64,000 nt of DNA from Pandoraea pneumonica (GCF_902459645.1 NZ_CABPSK010000001.1:1798001-1862000), one strand, 5' to 3'. Shown: positions 28,815 to 38,907, counted from the first letter of the stretch. The notes: generated from the sequence alone by a model not told the origin. A program made the numbers and translations.

Positions 28815-29627
28815 ATGACCCAACGTCTACCCTCCTCGTTTGCCTCGTATCTCGCGATGTTGCTCGTGCCCGCCGCCCTGCTTGCCGGTTGTGCTGCACC
28901 GTCCGGAGGCGGTGCCAACCCTTCGGCGACCACCGATAGCAACGCACCCGCCGCGGCGACTGCGCCCGCCGACATTATCGGCACCTGGCAGTTGGTCCGC
29001 TGGGAAGGCGCCGGCGATATTCCGAGCCTGCCCGAAGGACGCGTGATCAATCTGACCTTCAACGACAAGGGCGCCTTCTCGGGCACCGGCGGATGCAACC
29101 GCATTTTTGGTCAGTACACGGTCGGCCCGGCGAACGGGCAAGTCACGCTGCAAGCGCCTGCCTCGACACGCATGGCCTGCCCCGACTCGATGGCGTTCGA
29201 AGATCGCTATCTCAAGACACTGCCGCGCGTCTCGCGCTTCGAGCGTCGCGACACGCAACTGATTCTGAGTGCCCCGGGCGGCGAGACGCTCACGTATGCG
29301 TCGCAAACGCTGCTCAATCGACCGATCGCTGGCACCAGTGGCGCTGTCGGTACGAGCAAAACGGAAGATCGCGTGCTGGATGTCGACTCGCAAATGGCCG
29401 ACTGCGTGGGCGTGGGTCCGCGTAAGTGTCTGCGCGTACGTAACGCCGACGATTCGGGCAAAGCCCCGTGGGAACTCTGGTACGCGCACATCGATGGCTT
29501 CGACTGGAAGCCCGGCGTAGAATACCGCGTGAAAATTCACGGCGAGCCTGTCGACAACCCGCCCGCCGACGCTTCGAGCATGCGGTGGACGCTGGTCGAA
29601 GTCATTCGTCAAACGCCCACCCGATAA
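28815..29627 (+). CDS. META and DUF4377 domain lipoprotein
   Basis: A 270-residue predicted lipoprotein. The lipobox is LLAGC, with Cys26 as the lipidated residue. After a Ser/Ala/Pro-rich linker, a META domain runs from about 53 to 155 (IIGTWQLVRWEG, FNDKGAFSGTGGCNRIFGQY, MACPDSMAFEDRYLKTLPRV). A DUF4377 domain follows from about 180 to 265 (VGPRKCLRVR, PWELWYAHIDGFDWKPGVEYRVKI). META proteins such as HslJ have been linked to heat or drug tolerance; the biochemical role is unknown. It lies 9 bases before the TM2 gene and may be co-transcribed. Confidence 0.87.
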   Translation: MTQRLPSSFASYLAMLLVPAALLAGCAAPSGGGANPSATTDSNAPAAATAPADIIGTWQLVRWEGAGDIPSLPEGRVINLTFNDKGAFSGTGGCNRIFGQYTVGPANGQVTLQAPASTRMACPDSMAFEDRYLKTLPRVSRFERRDTQLILSAPGGETLTYASQTLLNRPIAGTSGAVGTSKTEDRVLDVDSQMADCVGVGPRKCLRVRNADDSGKAPWELWYAHIDGFDWKPGVEYRVKIHGEPVDNPPADASSMRWTLVEVIRQTPTR

Positions 29628-29636
29628 CCGTTCCTG

Positions 29637-30086
29637 ATGAGCGCTCTCACCCACAAATCCAAGACCCTGACCGCCGGCCTGGCGATGTTGTTCGGCACGC
29701 TCGGCCTGCATCGCTTCTATCTCTACGGCTTGCGCGACCCGTTCGGTTGGGCGCACATCGTAGGCTCGGCCTGCGGCGTCGCCGGTTGGGGGTTGTTGGT
29801 GACGAGCGACCTCAGTTCCACCGCGGGCTGGGTGCTCACGATTCTGGGTGCGATTTCGCTGTTCTCGGCGTTTCTCGCAGCCATCGTCTATGGCCTTCGC
29901 CCTGATGAGCGTTGGGACCAGCAGTTCAACCCCGGCGCGACGGGCCGCTCGCGCTCGGGTTGGACCGCGGTGATCATCGTGAGCGTGTCGCTCTTCGTCG
30001 GCGCCATGCTCATGATGGTCGGTTTCGCCGTCGCGTTTCAGACGTACTTCGAGACGCACGACACGCCGAATCGCTTGTCGCAGTAA
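29637..30086 (+). CDS. TM2-domain membrane protein
   Basis: A 149-residue inner-membrane protein with four hydrophobic segments. The N-terminal part has the TM2 pattern (KSKTLTAGLAMLFGTLGLHRFYLYGLRDPFGWAHI), which is widespread and of unknown function. The C-terminal half adds two more helices around a short polar loop. It lies between the META lipoprotein gene and the DUF2520 gene on the same strand. Confidence 0.8.
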   Translation: MSALTHKSKTLTAGLAMLFGTLGLHRFYLYGLRDPFGWAHIVGSACGVAGWGLLVTSDLSSTAGWVLTILGAISLFSAFLAAIVYGLRPDERWDQQFNPGATGRSRSGWTAVIIVSVSLFVGAMLMMVGFAVAFQTYFETHDTPNRLSQ

Positions 30087-30113
30087 GCCCATCCCCATCG
30101 GCACGATACCGCT

Positions 30114-31055
30114 GTGAACCCAGTAAACACCAAGGCCCAGAACGATCAACGCCCGACACTGGGCTTTATCGGCGCTGGGCGCGTTGCCACAGCCCTGTCG
30201 CTCGCGGCCACGCGTGCCGGATACAACGTCACAGCGGTCGCCAGCCGAAGCGCAAACACTGCCAAAGCCCTCGCCGCCCAACTCCCGCAGTGCCACACGA
30301 TTGCGGTCGCAGGAGCAGGCGATGCGAACGCCGTTTTCGACCACGCCGACCTGGTCTTCTTGACGGTGCCCGACGACGCCCTCGCGATGTGCGCGGACAA
30401 TCTCTCGCCGTCGGCCTCGCAGGCGCTGGTGCATTGCAGCGGCGCTTCCGAAGTCGAGTTGCTTCGTCCCGCGGCAAAACGCGGCGCGCAGATTGGCGGC
30501 TTCCATCCGCTCTTCTTGTTTGCCGGACTCGCCGATGACGCTACCCGCATGGCAGGCAGCGCCATCACGATAGAAGCCGAGCCTTCGCTCGCACTGACCC
30601 TTCGCACGCTGGCCGACGACATTGGCTGCCGACCGCTCGAGATTCCGGCAGGAGAGCGCATGCGATATCACGCCGGCGCCAATTACGCCGCGAGCTTTCT
30701 GCTCTGCGCGCTGGAAGAAGCCACTGAACTTTGGCGCGCCATCGGCATGCCCGAGGACGATGCCCAAGCCGCCATGTGGCCGCTCGTGATGGGCACGCTC
30801 ACTGCTGCACGCGAGCGTGGGCTCTCGGGCGCATTGGCAGGTCCCGTGTCGCGCGGCGACGCCGGTATCGTCACCCGTCACACCGAAGCCCTTGCCAACA
30901 TGGGGGGGAATCACGCCACGCTGTACGCGTTGCTGACGCTGCGCGCGATTCGCCTCGCCCGGCAACGCCCCAATGCGGACGATGCGGCACTCGATGCCAT
31001 CGCCCGCGCCATCGCCCCCTACGTGCCGCCGGTCGCGCCTAAAGACGCGCCGTAG
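30114..31055 (+). CDS. Rossmann-like and DUF2520 domain protein
   Basis: A 313-residue protein. Its N-terminal Rossmann-like fold has the dinucleotide motif GFIGAGRVATAL, then VASRSANTAKALAAQL and ADLVFLTVPDDAL. The C-terminal DUF2520 helical domain includes HYAGANYAASFLLCALEEA-like sequence and GPVSRGDAGIVTRHTEAL. The layout resembles 6-phosphogluconate- and pyrroline-reductase-like dehydrogenases, so NAD(P) binding is likely; the substrate is unknown. The start is GTG at 30114, 27 bases after the TM2 gene. Confidence 0.85.
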   Translation: MNPVNTKAQNDQRPTLGFIGAGRVATALSLAATRAGYNVTAVASRSANTAKALAAQLPQCHTIAVAGAGDANAVFDHADLVFLTVPDDALAMCADNLSPSASQALVHCSGASEVELLRPAAKRGAQIGGFHPLFLFAGLADDATRMAGSAITIEAEPSLALTLRTLADDIGCRPLEIPAGERMRYHAGANYAASFLLCALEEATELWRAIGMPEDDAQAAMWPLVMGTLTAARERGLSGALAGPVSRGDAGIVTRHTEALANMGGNHATLYALLTLRAIRLARQRPNADDAALDAIARAIAPYVPPVAPKDAP

Positions 31056-31187
31056 CCATGCACCCGGGCAACGGGTGAGCCAATTGCCCCACACGTCAGC
31101 CCAAGCATTCCAAGCCGCCCAAGCGCGCCAAGCACTAGATAGCGCCCCGCCGTATCCGCTGCCAGTCATCTTTGCCTCTCGCTCAAA

Positions 31188-31211
31188 TACTGTATAAAAA
31201 CACAGTATAAT
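31188..31211 (+). promoter_or_regulatory. LexA (SOS) box overlapping the promoter of the radical SAM gene
   Basis: TACTGTATAAAAACACAGTA at 31188-31207 has the CTGT-N8-ACAG core intact and closely matches the E. coli SOS-box consensus. A perfect -10 box TATAAT (31206-31211) overlaps its right end, so bound LexA would block RNA polymerase. It lies 67 bases before the proposed start of the radical SAM gene. Confidence 0.85.
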
Positions 31212-31273
31212 GACAAGCATTCCCCGTGGATGCCCTTCGGCAGGCGTCCGGACTGCAAGCAAGGAGACTGGCT

Positions 31274-32455
31274 ATGGCTTCGTCATTCGCGCCGCCCCCG
31301 TCCCGCCGTGGCCGAGGCGCTGTTGCCAACCTAGAATCACGCTTTTCCGAGTTTCGCCGCGAAGTCGACGAGACCCGCCATGAATCGGACATGGCCCACG
31401 AAACCGAGGTCAAATTCGTTACGCAGGTGGCGTTGGAAACGGCGCGCACGATCATTTCGCGGAACACATCGTCCGACATTCCTTTCGACCGCTCCATCAA
31501 CCCGTATCGCGGCTGCGAGCATGGCTGTACGTATTGTTTCGCGCGCCCCACGCATGCTTATCTTGGGCTTTCGCCGGGGCTCGACTTCGAAACGCGTCTG
31601 TATGCCAAGACCAACGCCGCCGAGCGACTCGATGCCGAGCTACGCAAACGGGGGTATCAGCCCGCGTTGCTGGCCTTAGGCGCGAACACCGATCCCTATC
31701 AGCCGATCGAGCGTGAGTACGGCATTACGCGCAGCGTGCTTGAGGTGCTTGAACGGTTCGGTCACCCCGTGGGGATCACGACAAAATCGGCGCTGGTGAC
31801 GCGCGACATCGACATCCTGTCGCGCATGGCGCAACGCGGCCTCGCGCGCGTATTCATTTCAGTGGGAACGCTCGACGCGGAAATTGCCCGCAAGATGGAA
31901 CCCCGCGCCAACACGCCGCCAAAGCGCATCGAAGCCATTCACAAACTCACACAGGCGGGCATTCCGACGGGCGTTATCGTCGCGCCGATCGTGCCGGCGC
32001 TGACCGATTTCGATATCGAACGGGTATTGACGACCGCAGCCCAGGCCGGTGCAACGTATGCGTCCTATACGATGCTGCGTTTGCCGCGCGAGGTGCACGA
32101 CGTATTCGTCGAATGGCTGGAAACGCATTACCCAATGCGTGCGCGTCACGTCATGAGCCTGATCGAACAGGTTCGCGACGGCAAACACAACAGCGCCGAG
32201 TTCGGCACGAGAATGCGCGGGACGGGGCTGCATGCCGAACTCATCCGGCAGCGCTTTTTGCTAGCGGCCCGCAAGCTGGGGTTGAATCAGGCTCGCCCAC
32301 CGCTTCGCAACGACCATTTCAGGGTGCCCGATCGCCCGGAAACGCCGCAGGGCTCCCCCGGCGGCTCGCACCAACAAAACCGCGCACGGCAGACCGGGGC
32401 AGACGCAGCCGACACCATAAATGGCAAAGTCGATCCGCAGATGCCACTTTTTTAA
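31274..32455 (+). CDS. PA0069-family radical SAM protein, probably SOS-regulated
   Basis: A 393-residue radical SAM protein. The Fe-S ligands are Cys81, Cys85 and Cys88 in YRGCEHGCTYCFARPTH. The barrel continues with LALGANTDPYQPIEREYGITR and ARVFISVGTLD; this group is distantly related to spore photoproduct lyase (SplB). A basic Ser/Pro-rich leader precedes it and a polar tail follows. I chose ATG 31274, which has AAGGAG 8 bases upstream, over a GTG at 31226. Its LexA box implies a DNA damage role, in line with PA0069 of Pseudomonas aeruginosa, recalled as part of the LexA regulon. The reaction catalysed is unknown. Confidence 0.9.
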   Translation: MASSFAPPPSRRGRGAVANLESRFSEFRREVDETRHESDMAHETEVKFVTQVALETARTIISRNTSSDIPFDRSINPYRGCEHGCTYCFARPTHAYLGLSPGLDFETRLYAKTNAAERLDAELRKRGYQPALLALGANTDPYQPIEREYGITRSVLEVLERFGHPVGITTKSALVTRDIDILSRMAQRGLARVFISVGTLDAEIARKMEPRANTPPKRIEAIHKLTQAGIPTGVIVAPIVPALTDFDIERVLTTAAQAGATYASYTMLRLPREVHDVFVEWLETHYPMRARHVMSLIEQVRDGKHNSAEFGTRMRGTGLHAELIRQRFLLAARKLGLNQARPPLRNDHFRVPDRPETPQGSPGGSHQQNRARQTGADAADTINGKVDPQMPLF

Positions 32456-32474
32456 GCAAACAACACCCTCAAAC

Positions 32475-32963
32475 TCACTCTTCGACGTAGACCGTCAGCG
32501 TCTCTTTGATCTCTTCCATCACGACGTAACTCTTGGACTGCACGGCGCCCGGCAGCTGCAACAAGATGTCGCCCAACAGCTTCCGGTATTCCGACATCTC
32601 GCGAATACGCGCCTTGATTAGGTAGTCGAAGTCGCCCGAGATGAGATGGCACTCCATCACCTCGGGAATTCGCAGCACTTCGCGACGGAACTGATCGAAC
32701 ATGTTCCCCGACTTGTGATCGAGCGTGATCTCGACAAACACGAGCAGCGCCGCCCCCAATGCCGCCGGATTTACGCGCGCGAAGTAACCCATGATCACGC
32801 CGTCGCGTTCCATGCGTTTCACGCGCTCGATGCACGGCGTGATCGACAACCCCACCTGCTCCGACAGGTCTTTCATCGACATTCGACCGTCTTGCTGAAG
32901 CAACGTGAGGATGCGCCGGTCGAGCCGATCGAGCGTCCGAATCGATTGCTGCTGCACTCTCAT
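32475..32963 (-). CDS. Lrp/AsnC-family transcriptional regulator next to dadA
   Basis: A 162-residue Lrp-type regulator. It has an N-terminal helix-turn-helix (LDRLDRRILTLLQQDGRMSMKDLSEQVGLS) and a RAM ligand-binding domain (GDFDYLIKARI near residue 110). The ATG at 32963 was preferred over the one at 32993 because AGGA lies 7 bases before it. It is divergent from dadA across 104 bases. Lrp-type proteins at this position usually sense alanine or leucine and activate dadA, so it is probably the local alanine catabolism switch. Confidence 0.93.
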   Translation of the reverse strand: MRVQQQSIRTLDRLDRRILTLLQQDGRMSMKDLSEQVGLSITPCIERVKRMERDGVIMGYFARVNPAALGAALLVFVEITLDHKSGNMFDQFRREVLRIPEVMECHLISGDFDYLIKARIREMSEYRKLLGDILLQLPGAVQSKSYVVMEEIKETLTVYVEE

Positions 32964-33067
32964 GATTTTTTCCTGAATTCGACTGATATTCATTAACTAA
33001 ACCTAGCAATCCGAGAATAGCATGCGAATAAATACTGCATAACTACGGATTTACAGGAGTCCACGCA

Positions 33068-34354
33068 ATGAAGGTCATCGTTCTCGGCAGCGGCGTCATC
33101 GGCGTTACTAGCGCCTACTACCTGGCAAAGGCCGGGCACGACGTCACGGTGCTCGACCGCCAGGCAGGTCCGGCGCTTGAGACCAGCTTCGGCAACGCCG
33201 GCCAGATTTCGCCGGGCTACGCGTCGCCGTGGGCCGCGCCGGGCATTCCGACCAAGGCCATCAAGTGGCTGTTCCAGAAGCATGCGCCGCTCGCCATTCG
33301 TCCGGACGGCTCGCTCACGCAGCTCAAGTGGCTCTATCAAATGCTGCGCAACTGCACGCCGGAGCGCTACACCGTCAACAAGGAACGTATGGTGCGCATT
33401 GCGGAATACAGCCGCGATTGCTTCCGAGCCCTGCGCGCCGAGACGGGCATCGCCTATGAGGGCCGTCAGGCCGGCACGCTGCAACTGTTCCGTACCGAAG
33501 AGCAACTGGCCAACGCAGCACGTGACATCGCCGTGCTCGAAGAAGCGGGCGTGCCGTTCGAACTGCTGGACCGCACTGCGCTCGCCAGCGCTGAACCGGC
33601 CCTGGCGGCTGTTGCGCATAAGCTCACGGGCGGCCTGCGCCTGCCGAACGACGAGACTGGCGACTGCCAGCTCTTCACGACGCGTTTGGCTGCGATGGCC
33701 GAAGCGCTGGGCGTGAAGTTCCGCTACGACATGCCGATCGACGGCCTGCAAGTGGTCGGTGACAAGATTGAAGGCGTGGTCTGCGCTGGCATGATGCAGC
33801 GCGCCGACGCCTATGTGGTGGCCCTCGGCTCCTTCTCGACGCCGTTCCTGCGCGGCATCGTCGACATCCCGGTCTACCCGCTCAAGGGTTACTCGATCAC
33901 AGTACCGATCGTCGACGCCGAACGCGCCCCGGTCTCGACCGTGCTCGACGAAACGTACAAGATTGCCGTCACGCGTTTCGACGACCGTATCCGCGTTGGC
34001 GGCATGGCGGAAGTCGTCGGCTACAACAAGACTCTCAACCCGGCACGCCGCGCCACGCTCGAAATGGTCGTCAACGACCTGTACCCCGGTGCGGGCAATA
34101 CGGCCGAAGCGTCGTTCTGGACGGGCCTGCGCCCGATGACGCCGGACGGCACGCCGATCGTCGGTGCCACGGCCTTGCGCAATCTCTTCCTGAATACGGG
34201 CCACGGCACACTGGGCTGGACGATGTCCTGCGGCTCCGGCCAGTTGCTGGCCGACCTGATGTCGGGCCGCCGGCCCGCCATTCTGTCCGACGATCTGTCG
34301 GTGGCGCGCTACAGTGGCGCCCCTGACGCGCAGGCCCAACCGGCCTTCGCCTGA
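33068..34354 (+). CDS. dadA: D-amino acid dehydrogenase
   Basis: A 428-residue FAD-dependent enzyme that oxidises D-alanine and other D-amino acids, passing electrons to the respiratory chain at the inner membrane. The FAD motif GSGVIG is at residues 8-13; the N-terminal [20 protein letters not shown] and C-terminal [22 protein letters not shown] blocks are typical. An AGGAG site precedes the ATG. A terminator follows directly. The usual partner dadX (alanine racemase) is absent here, and ald lies downstream instead. Confidence 0.96.
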   Translation: MKVIVLGSGVIGVTSAYYLAKAGHDVTVLDRQAGPALETSFGNAGQISPGYASPWAAPGIPTKAIKWLFQKHAPLAIRPDGSLTQLKWLYQMLRNCTPERYTVNKERMVRIAEYSRDCFRALRAETGIAYEGRQAGTLQLFRTEEQLANAARDIAVLEEAGVPFELLDRTALASAEPALAAVAHKLTGGLRLPNDETGDCQLFTTRLAAMAEALGVKFRYDMPIDGLQVVGDKIEGVVCAGMMQRADAYVVALGSFSTPFLRGIVDIPVYPLKGYSITVPIVDAERAPVSTVLDETYKIAVTRFDDRIRVGGMAEVVGYNKTLNPARRATLEMVVNDLYPGAGNTAEASFWTGLRPMTPDGTPIVGATALRNLFLNTGHGTLGWTMSCGSGQLLADLMSGRRPAILSDDLSVARYSGAPDAQAQPAFA

Positions 34355-34361
34355 TGCATCG

Positions 34362-34386
34362 AACGGCACCTTCGGGTGCCGTTTTT
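34362..34386 (+). terminator. Terminator of dadA
   Basis: ACGGCACC and GGTGCCGT form a perfect stem with a TTCG-type tetraloop, followed by five T. It separates dadA from ald. Confidence 0.92.
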
Positions 34387-34517
34387 GTTTGGGGATTCAC
34401 ATCGACAAGCACGGTGTGAACAACGATGAGACGCGACACACGAATGCCGCGCCCGCCCCGCCTGATGACTGGTTCGATAGCGTTTATTTGCCGTCACATC
34501 ACAACAGGAGACACATC

Positions 34518-35651
34518 ATGAAAATCGGCGTACCGAAGGAGATCAAGAACCACGAATACCGCGTAGGCATGACGCCCGCAGCCGTACGCGAAGTGGTGGC
34601 ACGCGGGCACGAGGTATGGATCGAAACGCAGGCAGGTGCGGGCATCGGCATGGACGATACGGTCTACACCGCTGCCGGAGCACGTATCGCCGCCAGTGCC
34701 GCCGAAGTCTTCGACCGTGCCGAGCTGATCGTCAAGGTCAAAGAGCCCCAGGCGGTCGAACGCGCCCGTCTGCGCGCGCATCACACACTCTTCACTTATC
34801 TGCACCTCGCGCCCGATCCTGAACAAACGCGCGATCTCCTCAAGAGCGGTGCCACCTGCATCGCCTATGAAACCGTAACGTCTGCCACTGGCGGACTGCC
34901 GCTGCTCGCCCCGATGTCCGAAGTCGCCGGGCGGATGTCGATTCAGGCCGGTGCAACGGCGCTTGAAAAGGCGCATGGCGGGCTTGGCTTGCTGCTCTCT
35001 GGGGTGCCCGGCGTAGAAGCCGGTAAGGTCTTGATTCTCGGCGGCGGGGTCGTCGGGACCAACGCGGCAACGGTCGCTGTCGGCATCGGTGCACAGGTGA
35101 CGATCATCGACAAATCGGTCGATGCCCTGCGCCGCCTGAGCGCGCAGTTTGGCGGCCGCGTGCAGACCGTGTACTCAACACAGCACGCCATCGAGCAACA
35201 TCTGCGCGAGGCCGATCTCGTCATCGGCGGCGTGCTGATTCCTGGGGCGGCTGCACCGAAGCTGATCACCCGCGAGATGCTCGGCATCATGCGCAAAGGC
35301 GCCGTCATTGTGGACGTGGCGATCGATCAGGGCGGCTGTTGCGAGACATCGCGTCCGACGACGCATGCCGACCCCGTCTACGTCGTCGATGGCGTCGTGC
35401 ATTACTGCGTCGCGAACATGCCGGGTGGCGTGCCGCGAACGTCGACCTTCGCGCTCAACAACGTCACGCTGCCGTTCATCCTGCAATTGGCTGAACACGG
35501 TCCGGTAGCCGCGATGCGGGCCGACGCGCATCTCCTCGCGGGGCTGAACGTGGCACGCGGCATGGTGACGAATCGCGGCGTCGCCGAAGCACTCGGCCTG
35601 CCCTATCACGACCCGCACGCCGTATTGGCCAACCTTCCGGCCGCGGCCTAA
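34518..35651 (+). CDS. ald: Alanine dehydrogenase
   Basis: A 377-residue NAD-dependent enzyme that interconverts L-alanine and pyruvate plus ammonia. The start is the ATG at 34518 with GGAG 8 bases upstream ([20 protein letters not shown] is the normal beginning). Key regions: KVKEPQ with the pyruvate-binding Lys, the FTYLHLA segment with the catalytic His, [10 protein letters not shown] for NAD, and [18 protein letters not shown]. It may supply pyruvate from L-alanine while dadA handles the D-isomer. It is separated from dadA by a terminator, so it likely has its own promoter in 34387-34517. Confidence 0.96.
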   Translation: MKIGVPKEIKNHEYRVGMTPAAVREVVARGHEVWIETQAGAGIGMDDTVYTAAGARIAASAAEVFDRAELIVKVKEPQAVERARLRAHHTLFTYLHLAPDPEQTRDLLKSGATCIAYETVTSATGGLPLLAPMSEVAGRMSIQAGATALEKAHGGLGLLLSGVPGVEAGKVLILGGGVVGTNAATVAVGIGAQVTIIDKSVDALRRLSAQFGGRVQTVYSTQHAIEQHLREADLVIGGVLIPGAAAPKLITREMLGIMRKGAVIVDVAIDQGGCCETSRPTTHADPVYVVDGVVHYCVANMPGGVPRTSTFALNNVTLPFILQLAEHGPVAAMRADAHLLAGLNVARGMVTNRGVAEALGLPYHDPHAVLANLPAAA

Positions 35652-35727
35652 AGCACCAAAAGTCCGGCACTAGTAGACCGACTAATCAGCCGTCACCAAC
35701 CGGCCAAGCCCCATAGGCCAACACCAA

Positions 35728-35753
35728 GGGTCCGGATATCACCATCCGGACCC
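35728..35753. terminator. Hairpin between convergent ald and RND pump genes
   Basis: GGGTCCGGAT and ATCCGGACCC form a perfect 10-base-pair stem with a six-base loop. It has no T-run on either side but sits between two converging stops, as a bidirectional terminator would. Confidence 0.55.
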
Positions 35754-35769
35754 ACCTCCCCCTCCCGCC

Positions 35770-38700
35770 TCACGGCGCACCGCCCTCACCTTTCGCCTCC
35801 TTGCGCCGCCGATACCACTGACTTGCCCGGTCGAGATACAGATACACCACTGGCGTCGTAAACAACGTGAGCGCTTGCGAGAGCAGCAAGCCGCCGACCA
35901 TCGCGTACCCCAGCGGACGCCGCAACTCCGACCCCGCCCCCGTACCCAGCATCAACGGCAAGCCCGCAAGCAACGCACACATCGTGGTCATCATGATCGG
36001 ACGAAAGCGCAGCAGACACGCCTGATAAATCGACTCCTCCGGCGAGAGCCCCTTCTCGCGCTCCGCAGTCAACGCGAAGTCGACCATCATGATCCCGTTC
36101 TTCTTGACGATCCCGATCAGCAAAATGATGCCGATCAGCGCAATCACGCTCAGATCGTGCCCGCCGATCATCAGAATCAGCAACGCGCCTACGCCAGCGG
36201 ACGGCAGCGTGGACAAGATCGTAAGCGGATGAATGTAACTCTCGTATAGCAGCCCGAGCACGATATAGACCGCAATCAGCGCCGCCAGAATCAAATACGG
36301 CTGCGTCGCCAGCGAATCCCGGAACGCCTGCGCCGTGCCTTGAAACGTGCCATTGAGCGAGAGGGGCAAATTCATTTCGGCCTGCGTGCGCCGAATCGCG
36401 TCGACGGCCTCACCGAGCGAGACGCCCGGTGCCAGATTGAACGACAGCGTCACCGCCGGAAACTGGCTCTGGTGGCTGATCAACAGGTAATTGGTCTTGC
36501 TGCGATCCACGTAGACGAACGTCGAGAGCGGCACACGTTGCCCGGTGATCGGTGAGTTGAGATAAAGCTTATCGAGTAGCGACGGGTCAGCCTGCAACGC
36601 GGGCGTGACTTCCATGATGACGTGATAGCTGTTGATCTGCGTGAAGTACTGCGCGATCTGCCGCTGTCCGATCGCGTCGTAAAGCGTCGCTTCGATGACC
36701 GCAGGCGAGATACCGAAGCTCGACGCGCGATCCCGATCGATGGTCAGCGTCGCCGTGGGCGCATTGCTTTGCTGATCGGTCGCGAGATCAGTGAGTTGCG
36801 GCAGCTTGCGCAAACGCTCCAACAGCCTCGGCGCGTAGATATTCAGTTCGTTGATATCGGCGTCGGTCAGCGTGTATTGATACTGCGTGCGCGCCAAACG
36901 CCCGCCGACATTGATGTCCTGCCCCGCTTGCAGGAACAAATTGATCCCTTCGAGTTGCGCGAGTTTAGGCCGCAGGCGCGCGATCACCTGGTCGGCGGAA
37001 AGCGTGCGTCCGGCCGATTTCGGTTTGAGGTTGATGTAGAAATTTGCCGTGTTCGCCGTGTTGTTCCCGGTGTTGGCCACGAAGCTCAGCACGTCCGGGT
37101 CTTGACGCACCACATCGGCCACGCGCACCACGCGCTGGCTCATCAGTTGGAACGAGGTGTCCTGCGACGACTCCGCGAAGCCGAACACAAACCCCGTGTC
37201 CTGCTGCGGGAAGAAGCCCTTCGGAATCACCACGTACAACAACGCGGTCAGCGCAACCGTGGCGATGAACACGAGCAGCGTGATGAACTGGTGCTCGAGC
37301 ACGACGTGCAGCCCGCGCCGATAGCTCTCCTGCATATGCGTGAAACCGGTCTCGAACCATCGATACAGACGGCCGTGCTGCACTTTCGACGCGTCGCGCA
37401 AGAACCGCGAACACAGCATCGGCGTGAGCGTGAGCGAGACGATGACCGAAATCGCAATGGTCAGCGTCACCGTAATGGCGAACTCCCGGAACAGCCGCCC
37501 CACAATGCCGCCCATCAGCAGCAACGGGATGAACACGGCGACCAGCGACACCGAAATCGACACGATGGTGAACCCAATTTCGGCCGCCCCGCGATATGCC
37601 GCTTCCATCGGTGCCATGCCGTCTTCGACGTGGCGATAGATGTTCTCGAGCATCACGATGGCATCGTCCACGACGAACCCGACCGAGATCGTGAGCGCCA
37701 TTAGCGACAGGTTATCGAGGCTGAAGCCGATGCCGTACATCACGGCGGCGGTCCCCATCATCGCGAGCGGCACCGTCACGGCCGGAATGAGTGTGGCGGG
37801 CAAATTCCGCAGGAAGAGGAAGATCACCAGCACCACGAGCACACCGGTGAGCACCAGCGTGAACTCCACGTCCTCGACCGACGCCCGGATGGTTTGCGTG
37901 CGGTCGGTCAGCACGTTGACCTCGACTGCGGGGGGAATCGATGCCTGCAAACGCGGCAGTGCCGCCTTGATGCGCTCGACGGTCGCGATCACGTTCGCGC
38001 CCGGCTGCTTGGTCACCGCGAGAAACACCGAGCGCCCGCTCTTGAGCGGCTCGCTCTCCGGCATAGCCGCGCCGCGATAGGCCCAGCCAGCGAAGCGGGC
38101 ATTTTCCGGTCCGGCCACCGCCTGTCCTAAATCGCGCACGCGAACCGGAGCGCCATTTCGATACGCGACGATCACATCGTTCCAACGCACCGGATCGAGC
38201 AACTGGCCGTTGTCGTAGACCGTCACGCTCTGCCGAGGGCCGTCGAAACTGCCTTTCGGTGTGTTGACCGTTGCGCTGCCCAGCGCGGCGCGCACGGTTT
38301 CGAGATCCAGCCCGAGCGCCGCCACCTTGTCGGGATCGAGCTGCACCCGGATTGCCGGTTTTTGCGTACCGCCGATGTTCACCAGCCCAACGCCGTCAAT
38401 TTGCGAAATTTGCTGCGCGAGGATGTTGTCGGCGTAGTCGTTCACGACCGTGAGCGGCAAGGTATCCGACTTGACCGACATCAGCATGATCGGCGAGTCG
38501 GCCGGATTCACCTTGCGGTAGGTCGGCGGGCTGGGCAAATTGCTCGGCAACTGGCCACCGGCCGCATTGATGGCCGCCTGCACGTCGACTGCGGCGGCGT
38601 CGATATTACGGTTCAGATCGAATTGCAGCGTGATCGATGTGGCGCCGAGGGCGCTCGTCGAGGTCATCTGCGTGAGTCCCGCAATCAGCGAGAACTGCCG

Positions 38701-38904
38701 CTCCAGCGGAGTCGCCACATTCGACGCCATGGTCGATGGGTCGGCCCCTGGCAATGTGACGGAGACCTGAATGGTCGGGAAATCGACCTGGGGCAGCGGC
38801 GCGACCGGCAGAAGCGGCCACGCGGCCACGCCCACGAGAAAGAGCGCCGCCGCCAGCAGCGAGGTGCCGATCGGTCGTTTGATAAAGGCGGCGGAAATGG
38901 ACAT
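35770..38904 (-). CDS. RND efflux pump inner-membrane subunit (MdtB/MdtC-like)
   Basis: A 1044-residue pump of the hydrophobe/amphiphile efflux RND family, with the expected twelve helices and two large periplasmic loops. It begins SISAAFIKRPIGTSLLAAALFL. The proton-relay Asp pair is visible in GFVVDDAIVMLEN in the fourth helix. The closest named relatives by pattern are MdtB, MdtC and MuxB/MuxC. Only one pump gene is present, unlike the MdtB-MdtC pair. It follows the adaptor gene by three bases, so they share a transcript. No outer-membrane channel gene is next to it. Substrates cannot be read from the sequence. Confidence 0.93.
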   Translation of the reverse strand: MSISAAFIKRPIGTSLLAAALFLVGVAAWPLLPVAPLPQVDFPTIQVSVTLPGADPSTMASNVATPLERQFSLIAGLTQMTSTSALGATSITLQFDLNRNIDAAAVDVQAAINAAGGQLPSNLPSPPTYRKVNPADSPIMLMSVKSDTLPLTVVNDYADNILAQQISQIDGVGLVNIGGTQKPAIRVQLDPDKVAALGLDLETVRAALGSATVNTPKGSFDGPRQSVTVYDNGQLLDPVRWNDVIVAYRNGAPVRVRDLGQAVAGPENARFAGWAYRGAAMPESEPLKSGRSVFLAVTKQPGANVIATVERIKAALPRLQASIPPAVEVNVLTDRTQTIRASVEDVEFTLVLTGVLVVLVIFLFLRNLPATLIPAVTVPLAMMGTAAVMYGIGFSLDNLSLMALTISVGFVVDDAIVMLENIYRHVEDGMAPMEAAYRGAAEIGFTIVSISVSLVAVFIPLLLMGGIVGRLFREFAITVTLTIAISVIVSLTLTPMLCSRFLRDASKVQHGRLYRWFETGFTHMQESYRRGLHVVLEHQFITLLVFIATVALTALLYVVIPKGFFPQQDTGFVFGFAESSQDTSFQLMSQRVVRVADVVRQDPDVLSFVANTGNNTANTANFYINLKPKSAGRTLSADQVIARLRPKLAQLEGINLFLQAGQDINVGGRLARTQYQYTLTDADINELNIYAPRLLERLRKLPQLTDLATDQQSNAPTATLTIDRDRASSFGISPAVIEATLYDAIGQRQIAQYFTQINSYHVIMEVTPALQADPSLLDKLYLNSPITGQRVPLSTFVYVDRSKTNYLLISHQSQFPAVTLSFNLAPGVSLGEAVDAIRRTQAEMNLPLSLNGTFQGTAQAFRDSLATQPYLILAALIAVYIVLGLLYESYIHPLTILSTLPSAGVGALLILMIGGHDLSVIALIGIILLIGIVKKNGIMMVDFALTAEREKGLSPEESIYQACLLRFRPIMMTTMCALLAGLPLMLGTGAGSELRRPLGYAMVGGLLLSQALTLFTTPVVYLYLDRASQWYRRRKEAKGEGGAP

Positions 38905-38907
38905 GGG

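Noticed and set aside
28827-31262. An 811-codon open frame on the minus strand
   Set aside because: It lies antisense to the META lipoprotein, TM2 and DUF2520 genes, which have recognisable domains; the antisense translation is rich in His, Arg and Gly with no domain, a typical high-G+C shadow.
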